Positions 1 to 10,446 of a DNA stretch of 64,000 nucleotides are shown piece after piece. The DNA comes from Globodera rostochiensis (taxonomy: Eukaryota; Nematoda; Chromadorea; Rhabditida; Heteroderidae): contig JAEVLN010000001.1 of the NCBI GenBank assembly GCA_018350325.1, positions 2,035,501 through 2,099,500 of the forward strand. The letters are read 5' to 3'. Each line of letters begins with the position of its first letter. Position 1 is the first letter of the stretch. The position numbers and the translations under genes were made by a program. Below the pieces are notes generated by a model. The model made no database searches. It was not told where the DNA came from and saw only the letters and a program-made list of their open reading frames with translations.

Positions 1-423
1 TATTCGGCCACCGGTTGGCATTTTAAAAAAATTTCCCCTACGGCGTCAATGCTGGACACCGTGAAAGCCATTTTGCCCTGGAATTGCCGGATTTTGGGAT
101 CCGTGCCGGGTTTTTTGATTCAGAAAATGTTTTTAAAGTTCATAAATCCCGCGATTTTCAAAAGTTTTCTGGATGCCATCGAAGAACTCTTCTCGAGAGT
201 CTCGAGCAGAAAATTCTTGGCCTTTTGCTATTTCAAACATTTTTGCTACCGTATCGCAATGCCAAAAAACTTTCGTTTCAATAAACAGAATTTTTACCGC
301 AACGATTTGGGGGGAGGGGATTTTGTGTTGCCCGCGCAAAAGTGGTCAATTAAGCGACAAATTGGCTCAATTTAGTGCCCATTTTCACTCGCCCCCCCCC
401 CCAACAAATTTTACAAAATTTAG

Positions 424-3400
424 TGGCGGACTTTGCGGGAACGGACGCGCTGATCTTTCGTCGAAATGTGTCGGAGCCGGTGGAGGCGTCGGATCGCGCA
501 CTGTTGCGCACCCAACGGGGCAACCCGTTGATGCTGGACCGTCCCCAATTTGTGGCCACGCTGCAGACAGAGGAGGTGGCGGCGCTCAAAAATGTGTTGG
601 GCACCCCCCCCCCCCCCCTCCAAAGTTGGCATTTTGTTCGAATGCTCACTCTTTTTGGCATCAGAACGACATTTTCAAGCAGTACCATCAACACAATTAC
701 CTATTGTTTTGCTGTTTATGAAGATTTGGAAGGGGGGGGGGCTGGGGGTGAAGAAGATGCCTAACTAAAAATATTTTTGACTCATTACCCCTCAGGGGAG
801 GGGGAAAGTTCTCTTCGCTCCCTCCCTCAAGGTCTTTCGTCCCTCCCCCGAGGGGTTAATCGCTGTCATTGCCCCCCCTCAAAATGACGACGAAAAATGG
901 GGGGGGGGAGGGAAAGCGAATGACAGACAAAGGGACGGACGGGCCAATTCGCGCCGATTGGGACAAGTGAAGCGGAAGAAAGGACAAAGATGGATTGGGG
1001 GGATTAGAGGGGGGGGGGGGATTTAGGAGAGGGAAAGGCAATCGAAAATTTTGGAATTTTGACGAAAAATGAATGAAATGTATAGGGAGGGCACACAACC
1101 CCTTGGGGGATTTTGAGATTTTGAATGGTAAAAATTTTAAAATATAACGAAAAATTGGCAAATTTCGTAGGGCGGCAGCCCCTTGGGGGCTTTTTGAGTG
1201 GTTACAAATTTTGAAATGACAAATTTCAAAGGGCGGCATCCCCTTGGGGGATTGTTTCAGGAATAAAACATTTTGAACTGACGGAAATGCATGTAATCTT
1301 TGTAATCCAACTGCCCTCGGGGGATTAGAAAAATGTATGACCAAAACCCCTCCGGGGATTTTAGGGAAACCTTTTGAATTTTTTATTTACATTCTTCTCC
1401 AGCACGTTTACTTCTTCTTCCACGAGGAGGCGGCGGAAGCGTCGGCGGAGTTCCGGCCCGGCGCCTACTCGCGCGTGGCACGCGTCTGCAAGTCCGACCG
1501 GGGCGTGCCGCGGCGCGTGGCTGCCGCGGAATGGTCAACTTTTGTGAAGGCGCGGCTGAACTGCTCGGTGCCGGAGCGCAATCGGCCCTTCTACTTTGAC
1601 GAGCTGGTGTCCATCAGCAGCAGCAGCAGCACTGGCAACGACGGCACCGGTGGTGAGGACGCGCTCATCTACGCCACGTTCGTCTCCGAGTTCAACTTTC
1701 TACGCCACTCGGTCATCTGCGCGTTTCGGCTTCGGCACGTTGACGAGCTGTTCCGGAACGGGCACTATTTGGCCTATGACGCGGTGCAGCGCAAATGGAC
1801 GCGTCGGGAGCGGGTAACTAATTTGGACATTCATTTGACGGCTTTTAGCATTTGATTTGACGGTTTTGGCATTTTTTGATTGACGGTTTTTGGCATTTGA
1901 TTTGACGGTTTGATTGACGGTTTTTGGCATTTGATTTGACGGTTTTGGCATTTTTTGATTGACGGTTTTTGGCATTTGATTTGACGGTTTGATTGACGGT
2001 TTTTGGCATTTGATTTGACGGTTTTGGCATTTTTTGATTGACGGTTTTTGGAATTTCCTGATTTGACGGCATTTGGCATTTTTTGATTTGACGGCTTTTT
2101 GGCATTTTCAGATTGACGATTTTTGGCATTTTCTGATTATGGCTTTTGGCATTTTCTGATTATGGCTTTTGGCATTTTCTGATTTGACGACTTTTGGCAT
2201 TTTCTGATTGACGGTTTTTGGCATTTGATTTGACGGGCATTTTGGCATTTTCTGCTTTTGACGGCTTTTGGAATTTTCTGATTATGGCTTTTGGCATTTG
2301 ATTTGACAGGCATTTTGGCATTTTGCTGATCTCAAACTTCAATGCCCCATCCCTTTGAGGACGATTTGACTGCCGGACTTGGCCAATGCCCCAGGAAAGG
2401 CCAAAAACTGATGAGTGACGAGGAGGCAATTGCGGTGCGCAAGTTCACGCTGATGGCGGACGCGTTGCCGAACGCATTCCCCGGCGGCGCTGTTGGCATC
2501 CATCGCGGGGCCGACCATTACAGCCAAGTAGGGGGCGGAAATACAAAAAAAAATTTTTTTTTTGAAAATTTCCAAAAAATTTTTTTTTGTTAAAGATCGC
2601 TGTGCTGCCAGCTGTCCCGCACATGGACGGCGGCTTTGTGGACGTGCTGTACGTGGCCACCGACCACGGCAACGTGCTGAAGATGGTCAACCTGATCACC
2701 AACATGTCCGGCACGTCCGATCACCCTCCCGCCGCCGGCGGCACGTCCGATCGCCGACCGCACCGATCGAGGACAGCTGCCGCCGCCGCAGCCGTTGATG
2801 ATCCGCTTCGGCTGATCACGGTGCTGCGCCTCTCACGGCAGCCCATTCGGCGTCTGCTCGTCTCCGCTCCGCGCTTCCTCGTCGTGGTCACTGATCAGCG
2901 CGTGCACCGTGTGCAGCTGCAACTGTGCGAGCTGTACTCGACCTGCACGCTTTGTGTGGCTGCGCGGGACCCGCATTGCGCGTGGCATCATGCACGGTGC
3001 CGAAGCTGGCAACAGTGAGTCTGGGGCATAATTGGGCCTCCCAGACCGAACTGCTTGCACTTTAAACCGGGGATTTCCCAAACTGTCATCCCCGAAAATC
3101 CACCCCGATATGGGGGTCGGGGATCCACGCCCCCCGTGAGCCACGCTTTTTAAGGATCAAATCCTTCGACGGGGAGCAGCCTGTTCAGGACGTTCTTGGA
3201 CGGAAAGCGCCCGAGGAACTTTGTCGAGGCAAAGAAACAGCTTCAACACCACCGCCATCGACCAAAAAGGTGGCCATGGCTACTGTTGCCACAGCTGGAG
3301 ATGAACCACGAGGGGTCGTCGAAAAATGTATGGAAAATTTTGGGAAAAATTAAAATTTATGAAAAAAAAAAATTCAGCTGCCAACAGAACAACCAATAAA

Positions 3401-3948
3401 GGAGCCAGCAACAGCAGCAGCAGGAAGGCATGTGAATGCCCACTCTTTTCGGCACATCAATGCCAGTGCCCGGAGGCGGAATTCCTTTTGGATGGAACGT
3501 CGCCGCCGGCGGGGAACAGACCACCGGCCGCACCACCCACACAATGGCCCACATCGACGGACATGGAGTCCATTACAGAAGGCCAAGGTACTGGACTGAA
3601 TCGCTAGTTGACAAGAATGCATCGATTCGGGAATGGATTGTCATCATTTTGTATAAAATTTGATCATTTTAGCTTTGCCCTGGTGGGTGCTGTTACTGCT
3701 CGCGATTGCTGTCCTGCAGACAATTGCATTTGTATGGTTGTGTTGCAGACTGCACGCGCGACGGCGTCGGCAACGCAACGCCATGTCGTCCAGCGGCAAA
3801 GTGCCGTTGGGCAGCACGGACAGTGGCGGCGCTGTGCTGAACACGTGCAGCGCTCCGATCAGTGCATATTCGGCCGCTTCCATTTTGATCAATGCCAAAC
3901 AGTCCAGAATGCCGGCGGCACCGTCCATCGTCGAGCAGTATCAGCAAC

Positions 3949-4013
<65 letters not shown>

Positions 4014-4513
4014 TCGTCCACAACCACCAGCGGACAATGGACACTGACCAGTGGCAGTGGTTCAGCAGCGTCCCCGTCCGTGTCCTCCAATCGTTCATCT
4101 ACTGCCTCATCGCCCGTCGTCGGCGGCGGTGCGTTCGCCATTGCTGGAGGTAAGGTTCAGGGGACCAGCGTCCAGCCCCCCGAGTTCAGTTTGACCCCCC
4201 CCCTATTTTTGGCAAATTTTTATCTTGTCTCGAACGCCTAGGCATGGGCCCGGGCCTGCCGCGCACTGCTGCGATGGCACGGCGTGCCAGCTTCACCGGT
4301 GGCGGCTATGCACGCAGAAGCAACTACGCCGACGGCGATATTAGCATTCGGCTGGACGGCGTGTCGGCCTGCGGCACCGCGATGACGTTGCCGCCACCGT
4401 CGGCGGCGGCACCGGTGCCACCGCATCATTTGGCACAGCTGTACCATCAGCAGCAGTTGCAGCAGCGTCTTCACAGCCAATGGCCTCCGGCGATGTCCAC
4501 CTTCAGGCGATGA
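424..4513 (+). CDS. Class-1 (transmembrane) semaphorin, 5' end outside window
   Basis: Axon-guidance cell-surface ligand for plexins. Exons inferred: 424-575, 1403-1813, 2360-2527, 2596-3014, 3155-3327, 3378-3587, 3673-4149, 4242-4513; all phases agree and all introns are GT-AG. Sema-domain blocks are visible: DRPQFVATLQTEE joined to HVYFFFHEEAAE, then YSRVARVCKSDRG, FVKARLNCSVP, FYFDELVSIS, and DVLYVATDHGNVLKM. A Cys-rich PSI module follows (CELYSTCTLC...DPHCAWH), then a Pro/Thr-rich stalk and one TM segment (LPWWVLLLLAIAVLQTIAFV) with a basic stop-transfer RRRRQR. The tail has a long poly-Asn tract. This TM layout fits C. elegans SMP-1/SMP-2 class proteins; the exact orthologue is not certain. 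The N-terminal half of the sema domain must lie upstream. The stop at 4511-4513 may not be the original end (see 4440-4740). Confidence 0.85.
576..1402. other. Large semaphorin intron with dispersed short repeats
   Basis: No exon seen. It holds long G and C runs (around 740, 900, 1005) and, at 1085-1340, about five copies of a motif centred on CCCCTTGGGGGATT. Very similar copies recur at 27130-27640, so this is a dispersed repeat. Confidence 0.6.
1834..2335. repeat. AT-rich minisatellite in semaphorin intron
   Basis: Head-to-tail copies of a motif of about 17-20 bp, near TTTGACGGTTTTTGGCATTT, fill almost the whole intron between the exons ending at 1813 and starting at 2360. Copies vary by small substitutions and indels; long reverse-strand ORFs across it are by-products. 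Confidence 0.9.
3945..4012 (+). repeat. (AAC)n microsatellite coding poly-Asn
   Basis: About 20 AAC triplets encode an Asn run in the semaphorin cytoplasmic tail. In the inverted copy (26060-26095) the tract is much shorter and interrupted, so its length is unstable. Confidence 0.95.
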
Positions 4514-4740
4514 ATGTTTTTGCAGCAATGGCGAAGGGTGCAAAGATTTTGGGCCGGAAAGCGATGCGAATGCCAATCCCAACCTCTATGTACAACAACT
4601 GACGATGATGCTGACTGATCTCAATGTTCTGATCAAAAGAATGAACGAGAATGGGAGGCATTGGACACTAGAGCCCGGGCGAACGAGATTCCCGATTGGA
4701 ATCTCGGTCTTTTCGATCGAGATTTTTCAAAATTCTTGAT
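4440..4740 (+). other. Alternative-frame C-terminal extension of the semaphorin
   Basis: Beyond the annotated stop, a second frame stays open from about 4440 to a TGA near 4738. It has coding-like composition (CPPSGDECFCSNGEGCKDFG, then NLYVQQLTMMLTDLNVLIKR). This suggests that a one-base shift, or unresolved splicing near 4450-4495, joins it to the real tail. A MITE at 4669-4825 interrupts its end. The inverted copy diverges at the same spot, so it cannot decide the question. Confidence 0.4.
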
Positions 4741-4825
4741 CAATATCTCGATGTACAAAATTTTATCGATATTTCGGGATTCTCAAATCAAAATCTTGAT
4801 CGGTCCGCAAGTCCGCGGGGCTCTA
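4669..4825. mobile_element. hAT-like MITE, 157 bp
   Basis: Terminal inverted repeats start TAGAGCCCGG and end GGGGCTCTA. It is flanked by near-identical 8-bp duplications TTGGACAC (4661-4668) and TTGGGCAC (4826-4833). The same TIR family occurs at 18302-18420. It has no coding capacity. Confidence 0.7.
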
Positions 4826-4833
4826 TTGGGCAC

Positions 4834-6931
4834 TCTCCTCCAAAATTGTGTGGCTAAGACAATTGAGCGCCCAACAGTTGGGCATCACTAATTTGTTAAT
4901 TAAAAATACTAAATGCAATTTTTATGTTTTGTCTAAATCTTGGTACGCATTTATCCGGCGCTCATTTGTCCGTGCCAAAAAGTTTTAGGATTAATTCAAC
5001 GGCTTTAAACGGGTGTGAAATTGAACTGTTTATACATATTTTTGCATTTGTTTCAACATATTTTGCCTCAACAAAAGTAAATATTTAATGTTACATTTGC
5101 TAATCATTTATTAAAATGTGGGAAATATACATTTTTTTGACGATTTTGGTAAAATGAACACCGTCTAAAATAGTTAAATTTGATTGTTAACGAAAATCAA
5201 TTTATTTTGGTACATAATCATTTGATAACAAAACGCCACACACTCTGCAAATTTCAAAAATGTGGGCTTTACGGATCCAGGCACTTCAGTGCCGGGCCAT
5301 TTCAGCGACGTTGATCCTACGTAAAACCTAAGCTCGAATTTTCAAGGACTAATGAGGGTGTTTCCTGCTTTTTCTTTGTTGGCTGATTTTTCAGAAATTT
5401 TTACTAAAATTCCCAAATTTTAAAGAAATATGTTTTAGCTTTAAACAGAACCAGAAATGTCACAAATAAAGCAATAAAAACACCGACGCAGATGCCGCAG
5501 TCGTCGTTGCCCAAGAAAATCGGCTGAAATTGTACTCACTATCATTAAAATATTCTCCAAATTTAGGGGCCCAATAGGCCTAAACTGTCTGAGACTGTTT
5601 TTTGTTGCCAAAACCCGCACTAATCAATGCAGGTAGAAAACATTGATTGGATTTGATTAGGGCGGAGTTGGCACGCTGAACCCCCCGACAATTTTTTAAT
5701 CGAACTTTACGCCCCGGTATGCCGAATTTGCAAATTTTAAACAGGATTGGAGAAGTGTGCTTGGGTCCTTGACTAGGCACTAACTTTGGGTAATTGATCG
5801 AAAAGAAGATCGTTGATCAGGTCAGATTTCTAAATGGCAAATCTCCCATAAAACCGGATCAATGTGATCAAAAAATCGGAATCATAATGAATCAGTTAAA
5901 ACGGTCACTGCCTCGTGTGATTAAATTATTTGAAAAATGATCAGCAGATCACAATTGAATTTATTAAGAATAGTCAGTCGTTTTCTTCTTCTTTTTTTTT
6001 TGCAAATCGTTGCCCAAAAATGCCAGCCTTCGATTGCCTGCGTGCTGATGGTGCTCGGCACGCTGTTTCTGATGCGTAATTGCCCGACCTTTTCACTGTT
6101 TGTGCCGTTGAATGCGTAGAATCTGTTTCTTTATTTTGTTGGCGGCTTCAACTAAAAGGGCCCAGTTTCCGTTCATAGGGTGACTTCCCAAAGCTATGAG
6201 AGCCCCTACTCCTGTAAGGGCCTTGGTTCATAGAAGAACCTTGGTTACAGCTGGGGTTTTGGCACTCTTTGACATAATTGGAAGCGTTAAATTGACGCCC
6301 GACTCCACACTTTATGGGCGCGGCTTCCAAGTCCCTATTTAATTAAATTAAATTCTGTTTAATGAAATTAAAGTGAAATTTATTTATTTTTTTAATTCCA
6401 AAGTTTGTCGAAAATGTGCACAACTTTTTGATTGGGTTTTTAACGTATTTTCTCTAATCCCCCGGGGTGCCCCACTTTGTTCAGCCTCTCTAAAAGAGGG
6501 GGCGGGCGGCTCTTCTAATTGAGGAAAAATATAGGGGGCGGGGCTCTAATTGAGGAAGTGTACGGTAATTAAGATTTAAAAATAATTAATCTCAAAAATT
6601 AATTTAAAAAATGTTAATTAAATACACATTCTGTTATTTATAAATTAATAAAAGTATTTTAAATATGCATATGTTAAGGCTCCAAGGCGTAGCCAGTGGG
6701 GGGGGGGGGTGGGGGGAGGGGTTGATGTTGCAAAATTTATTGTTTAAAATAATGAAAAGACCGAGTGCAGCAGACAGCCGTACGGTCAGACACTCTTTTC
6801 ACACCATTTGAATATTGATTTCTTGGCCAATTTTACAAAAAATGGCTCAAACTTTGCCCCCGGAGATCACTCCAAATGATCCTTGGCTCAGTTTTATTCT
6901 TTCCACTCTCCAAATTTAATAGGGTTTGGAC
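4834..6931. other. No gene seen; non-coding, partly duplicated
   Basis: AT-rich intergenic DNA. A block around 5540-5600 recurs inverted at 35880-35930, so it is a dispersed repeat. 5909-6890 is mirrored at 24820-25620. A G run at 6696-6722 corresponds to the C run at 24963-24983 in the mirror copy. Short ORFs here show no family resemblance. Confidence 0.6.
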
Positions 6932-7404
6932 CAGGGATGGGCGCCGACGGCCTCAAAAAATTTCGGAAATCGGAAATCGGAATTCCGACCCCAAAAAAGT
7001 CGGAAATCGGAAATCGGAAGTCGGAAATCGGAAAAATTTTTTTAACAAAATTAACCTATTTAAAAAAATTTTTCTCGGCGGCGCCTATCGGCACCGCCGA
7101 TACCTCCCTTCCTCCTCCCGCTTAACAAAATAATTTGAAGTTTTTTAGGAGAAATGAAGAGGTCCGGTGGCGCCGATAGGCGCCACCGGGAAATTTTTTT
7201 GAGGATCTTAACGAGATTTGTTAAGAAAAGTGGGGCCGAAAATTATCGATTTTTCCGAAAATTTCCGACTTTTTGCTCCAAATTTCGGAAATCGGAACTC
7301 GGAATTCCGGGGTCTCAAAAATTTTCGGAACTCGGAAATCGGAATTCCGACCCCAAAAAAGTCGGAAATCGGAAAGTCGGAAATCGGAATTCCGCCCATC
7401 CCTG
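6932..7404. mobile_element. hAT-like foldback element, 473 bp
   Basis: Perfect 12-bp terminal inverted repeats CAGGGATGGGCG...CGCCCATCCCTG are flanked by a perfect 8-bp target duplication GTTTGGAC (6924-6931 and 7405-7412). Inside are many copies of a CGGAAATCGGAATTCCGACC-type motif on both halves, and two GC-rich imperfect palindromes (7077-7100, 7165-7190). It is non-autonomous, with no transposase ORF. A related unpaired end occurs at about 28966. Confidence 0.85.
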
Positions 7405-7412
7405 GTTTGGAC

Positions 7413-7925
7413 CAGCCTCGGGGTGCTTTGGAAAAACGCCCTCAGCGTGAACAGACTTCTTCCTCCGCCCTCCGTCCGGCTTTTGTTACTTAAAAATTGC
7501 TTTTTCCTTAATTTTCAAAATTTAAGCCGGTTCAAAAACCGCTTTATCAAAAGACACTTTAGTCCAAGGCTCATAACTTGCTTCATAGTTCGTTCCGCGC
7601 AAAAATCCTTTAAAGACCGCGCGGCGTCGATTGGTATATGATTTGGGTGGTTTGGTTTCTTGTACTTGCGTAAAAATTTTGAAATTTTAACAAAAGTAGC
7701 GTTTGGCATTGTGTAAAGTCGAAATTTAAAAAGCTTCAAAAATGGTTGCAAATCTCAACAAATTGCTAAGTCAAAAAATGTAAAATTTGGTGGCACCTAA
7801 AAGCACCGCTAACCCCACCCTCGCCCTCCGAAAAGTTACTTGGGTAGGACTTTAAATTGTGCGTGCAATTCTAGGAAAAAAATTGTTTTAAGCTCGACAG
7901 CACTTCTTCACATCTGTGTGTTTAG
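7413..7925. other. No gene seen; part mirrored near 24.6 kb
   Basis: 7500-7650 is repeated inverted at 24563-24740. The stretch 7625-7655 resembles the arm of the inverted-repeat element at 50.1-52.6 kb. Confidence 0.6.
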
Positions 7926-9368
7926 CAACAGTACGGAGACAGCAGTGTTGAACTGCGTGGGCACACCGTTCATGCGAGCCGTGAAGAGTAGCAACTTACT
8001 TTGTTGAAGTGGACGAGATCAACAGGTGCGTAAAAATAATTTTTTTCCTTAATTTTCAAATATTTAAACCGGTTCAAATACCGCTTAAAATCCGAGCTCG
8101 GATTTGTGCTCTACGCATATTTTTACCCTAGAAAATAGCTATTTAAAATTGTTAAGATTTTTTTTTGTCGAGATTGCAATTCTTAAGGCTTGCCCCCTCC
8201 CCTCGAACGGAGGACAGTGTCCGTACGTTTTGCCTCCGTTACGTTCCGCCCCCCTTCCCCTCCCCCCTTTGCGTGTGTCGAACCTCGGACCCAAATCCGA
8301 GGAAAAACTATAAAATATATTTATTTAAATGCTTTTTAAGGTTGCACATGTTGGCATTGACTCGGTGGGACCACAGTGTGCGGCGGTGACAAACAGAGGC
8401 AATTTGTTCCAAACTCCCGCCTACCCGCAGCCGCTGCACAACATTCCCGGTGGGGGTGTACTTTTCAACTTTTATTATTCAATCGATTTTGATGGGGGTC
8501 AGTTTGGCGCCGGACAAACATTAATATTGAAAAAGATTTCAATCAAAATTATTGATTTAAATCCTATTTCCTAATGTCTTAGCATCAACTAAACGTCGAA
8601 ATGCCAAACTCACTATCAGGCCTAAGCTAGCGTAGGCCTAGGCTTATTCTAGTGAGGTTTGTCGGCGCCAAAATAATATTTTTAATGTGGACGCCAAAAC
8701 GACCGAATCCGGCTTTTCGATTTTTATGTCCGAAAAAAGATACGCTTTTAACATTTTTCCAAACTTTTAGAAGCAAATGGATGGGGACGGCACACACACA
8801 GCTCACAATTGTTGAACCCGGCACTGTCATCAACGGCTCTTACCCGCGAGCCACGCCCCACACAGCCATTGCCAAATTTGCGCTTTCACCTGAAAAGCCA
8901 TACTTCGAAGTGACAATTCGCCATCGACGAGGGTGATTACAAATGGTTAAACGCAGCTAATCTTTGTGTGGTTAAGCGAGCTCAGCGTCGGAGTTTGCGC
9001 GAATCGGCACCTCTCAACCGTCGCTTTGATTATGGGCTTAACAGCAACATCTCCCCGATCATGGCAACAGACGTCATCGGGTGTGGAGTTCTTTTCAACA
9101 CTGAGCGCGCTGTTGTGATCACCTACACAATTAACGGGGAACACTCGGGTGAGAAAGAAAAGCATATTCTTTTGTAAAAATGGTGCTGGGGTGGTGACAT
9201 TTAGCATTTAATTTTTTATTTGATTTTTGTTTTTTTTCATATACAGGAGAACGACCCATGAAAGGCGACGATGTGATGTCCGAACTCTTCTCCTTTGTCA
9301 CCTTGGAGGGGCCACTGGATCGCATCGAAGCCAATTTTGAAGAAAACTTTACGTATGAGTTTAACTGA
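7926..9368 (+). pseudogene. SPRY-domain-like gene, frame-broken
   Basis: Four exon-like blocks with splice sites: 7926-8025 (SSVELRGHTVHASREE, then TYFVEVDEIN), 8341-8449 (HVGIDSVGPQCAAVTNRGN), 8771-9148 (PEKPYFEVTI...DEGDYKWLNAANLCVV...DVIGCGVLFNTERAV) and 9247-9368, which ends FVTLEGPLDRIEANFEENF then TGA. FEV.I, DVIGCGV, the ING turn and an I.ANF.ENF-type end are SPRY/B30.2 landmarks. Two frame changes are needed: in the first block (in-frame TAG after REE) and at about 8935 (EVTI to DEGDY shifts by one base). Diverged from genes A-C. It is either a decayed gene or one carrying assembly indels. Confidence 0.55.
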
Positions 9369-10446
9369 CTGACTGATCAATTTTAAAATTTTTAAGTAAA
9401 TGCAATAAATTTATCAAGAATTCGGGGTTTTTGACGGAGACATTTGCTACTGATCTGTAAAGATAAAAAGGGTGTGGGTATTTGATAACAAGTAGCAAAA
9501 ACATTCCTGTTAGATAGTTTTAAATGATTGCTATTCACATCTAAAGCTGAAAGTCGCGCGAAACCAGATCAGTTTGGGCATAAACAGCCTTTACACACAC
9601 TGTTCGAACCCTAAATTAATCAGTCCGATCGCTTACGAATGGACTTGGCCGGAGTTCAGAGAACAACAATCTCTGATCATTTGATGATGATCACTAGTCA
9701 CTCTTTGGTTTAGAATAGAGTTAGTCGGGATCCCGGTTTTCGGAAAATCGTAATCCCGGTTCAACATGCTGGTCCCGGTCCCGGTTTTTACCAGAAATCC
9801 CGATCCCGACCAACTCTAGTTTAGAAGGATTAGAGATCTCTTCACGGAGATTTAGAAGGTAAACGGACGATTCGTCCCCACCCCCCTGAGTCGTTCCCTT
9901 TTTGTCTGCTAATCCAAAAACGATTTAATGAAATGCGTTTACTGAACAATTAAGTTTAATCTTTTTAATTAACGGTTTTTCAACAACAACAACAAAACAC
10001 AATGATCCCTTTCCTCAAAATTCAAATCCCAGCACCAATGTTGAATAAGAAATCCGGCCCAAAGTTTGCTTCAACTTTAAGGCTAAGGGTTTCCAACGAA
10101 GCGTATAGAAAGAATAAACTCTCGCAATCGGCTTTTTAAAAAAACAATTTGTTTCTGTTTGCGACTCTAATCATAACAAAAAATTCGAATTTTATTGCTT
10201 TTTTTAAAGAACTTTTTTTTACGAAATAGGCATAAAAAATTTGCATGAAGCCTAAAATAGGTTTGAGCCTATTAGGTATATATGTTTTTCGTGCATAACT
10301 CGCCAAAACAAAAATTCAGAAAATAGACAAAAAAAAAATCATAGCCCTGATAATAAATAATTATTATTAACGGGTAAAAATCGATCGGCTTACATAGCCT
10401 TCAACAACAACAGCAGCAAAAAAAGTGATCGCTTTTCTTCCAATTT
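9369..10446. other. Intergenic; no gene seen
   Basis: AT-rich, between the convergent ends of the SPRY-like pseudogene and gene A. It contains the MITE at 9716-9818 and no supportable exon. Confidence 0.6.
9716..9818. mobile_element. hAT-like MITE, 103 bp
   Basis: Almost the whole element is an inverted repeat (TAGAGTTAGTCGGGATCCCG and its imperfect complement). It is flanked by a perfect 8-bp target-site duplication GTTTAGAA (9708-9715 and 9819-9826). Confidence 0.85.

Larger units (their letters stand above)
2860..7650. repeat. Left arm of large inverted duplication
   Basis: Sequence from the semaphorin PSI region through about 7650 reappears in reverse orientation at 24563-27090. Copied parts include the stalk, TM and tail exons, the non-coding stretch 5909-6890 and the 7412-7650 block. 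The other copy lacks 4456-5908, carries a deletion inside the PSI exon, and shows no copy of the MITE at 6932-7404. Confidence 0.85.

Noticed and set aside
1831..2129. Lys/Gln-rich reverse ORFs (NAKNRQSKNAKTVK)
   Set aside because: By-products of the TTTGACGG minisatellite in a semaphorin intron.
3196..3399. Alternative frame GKRPRNFVEAKKQLQHHRH as the semaphorin stalk
   Set aside because: The frame beginning IKSFDGEQPVQDVLGRKAPE keeps phase with both neighbouring exons and with the intact downstream TM exon.
3889..4141. Poly-Cys, poly-Leu and poly-Val ORFs
   Set aside because: Other frames of the (AAC)n tract that encodes poly-Asn in the semaphorin.
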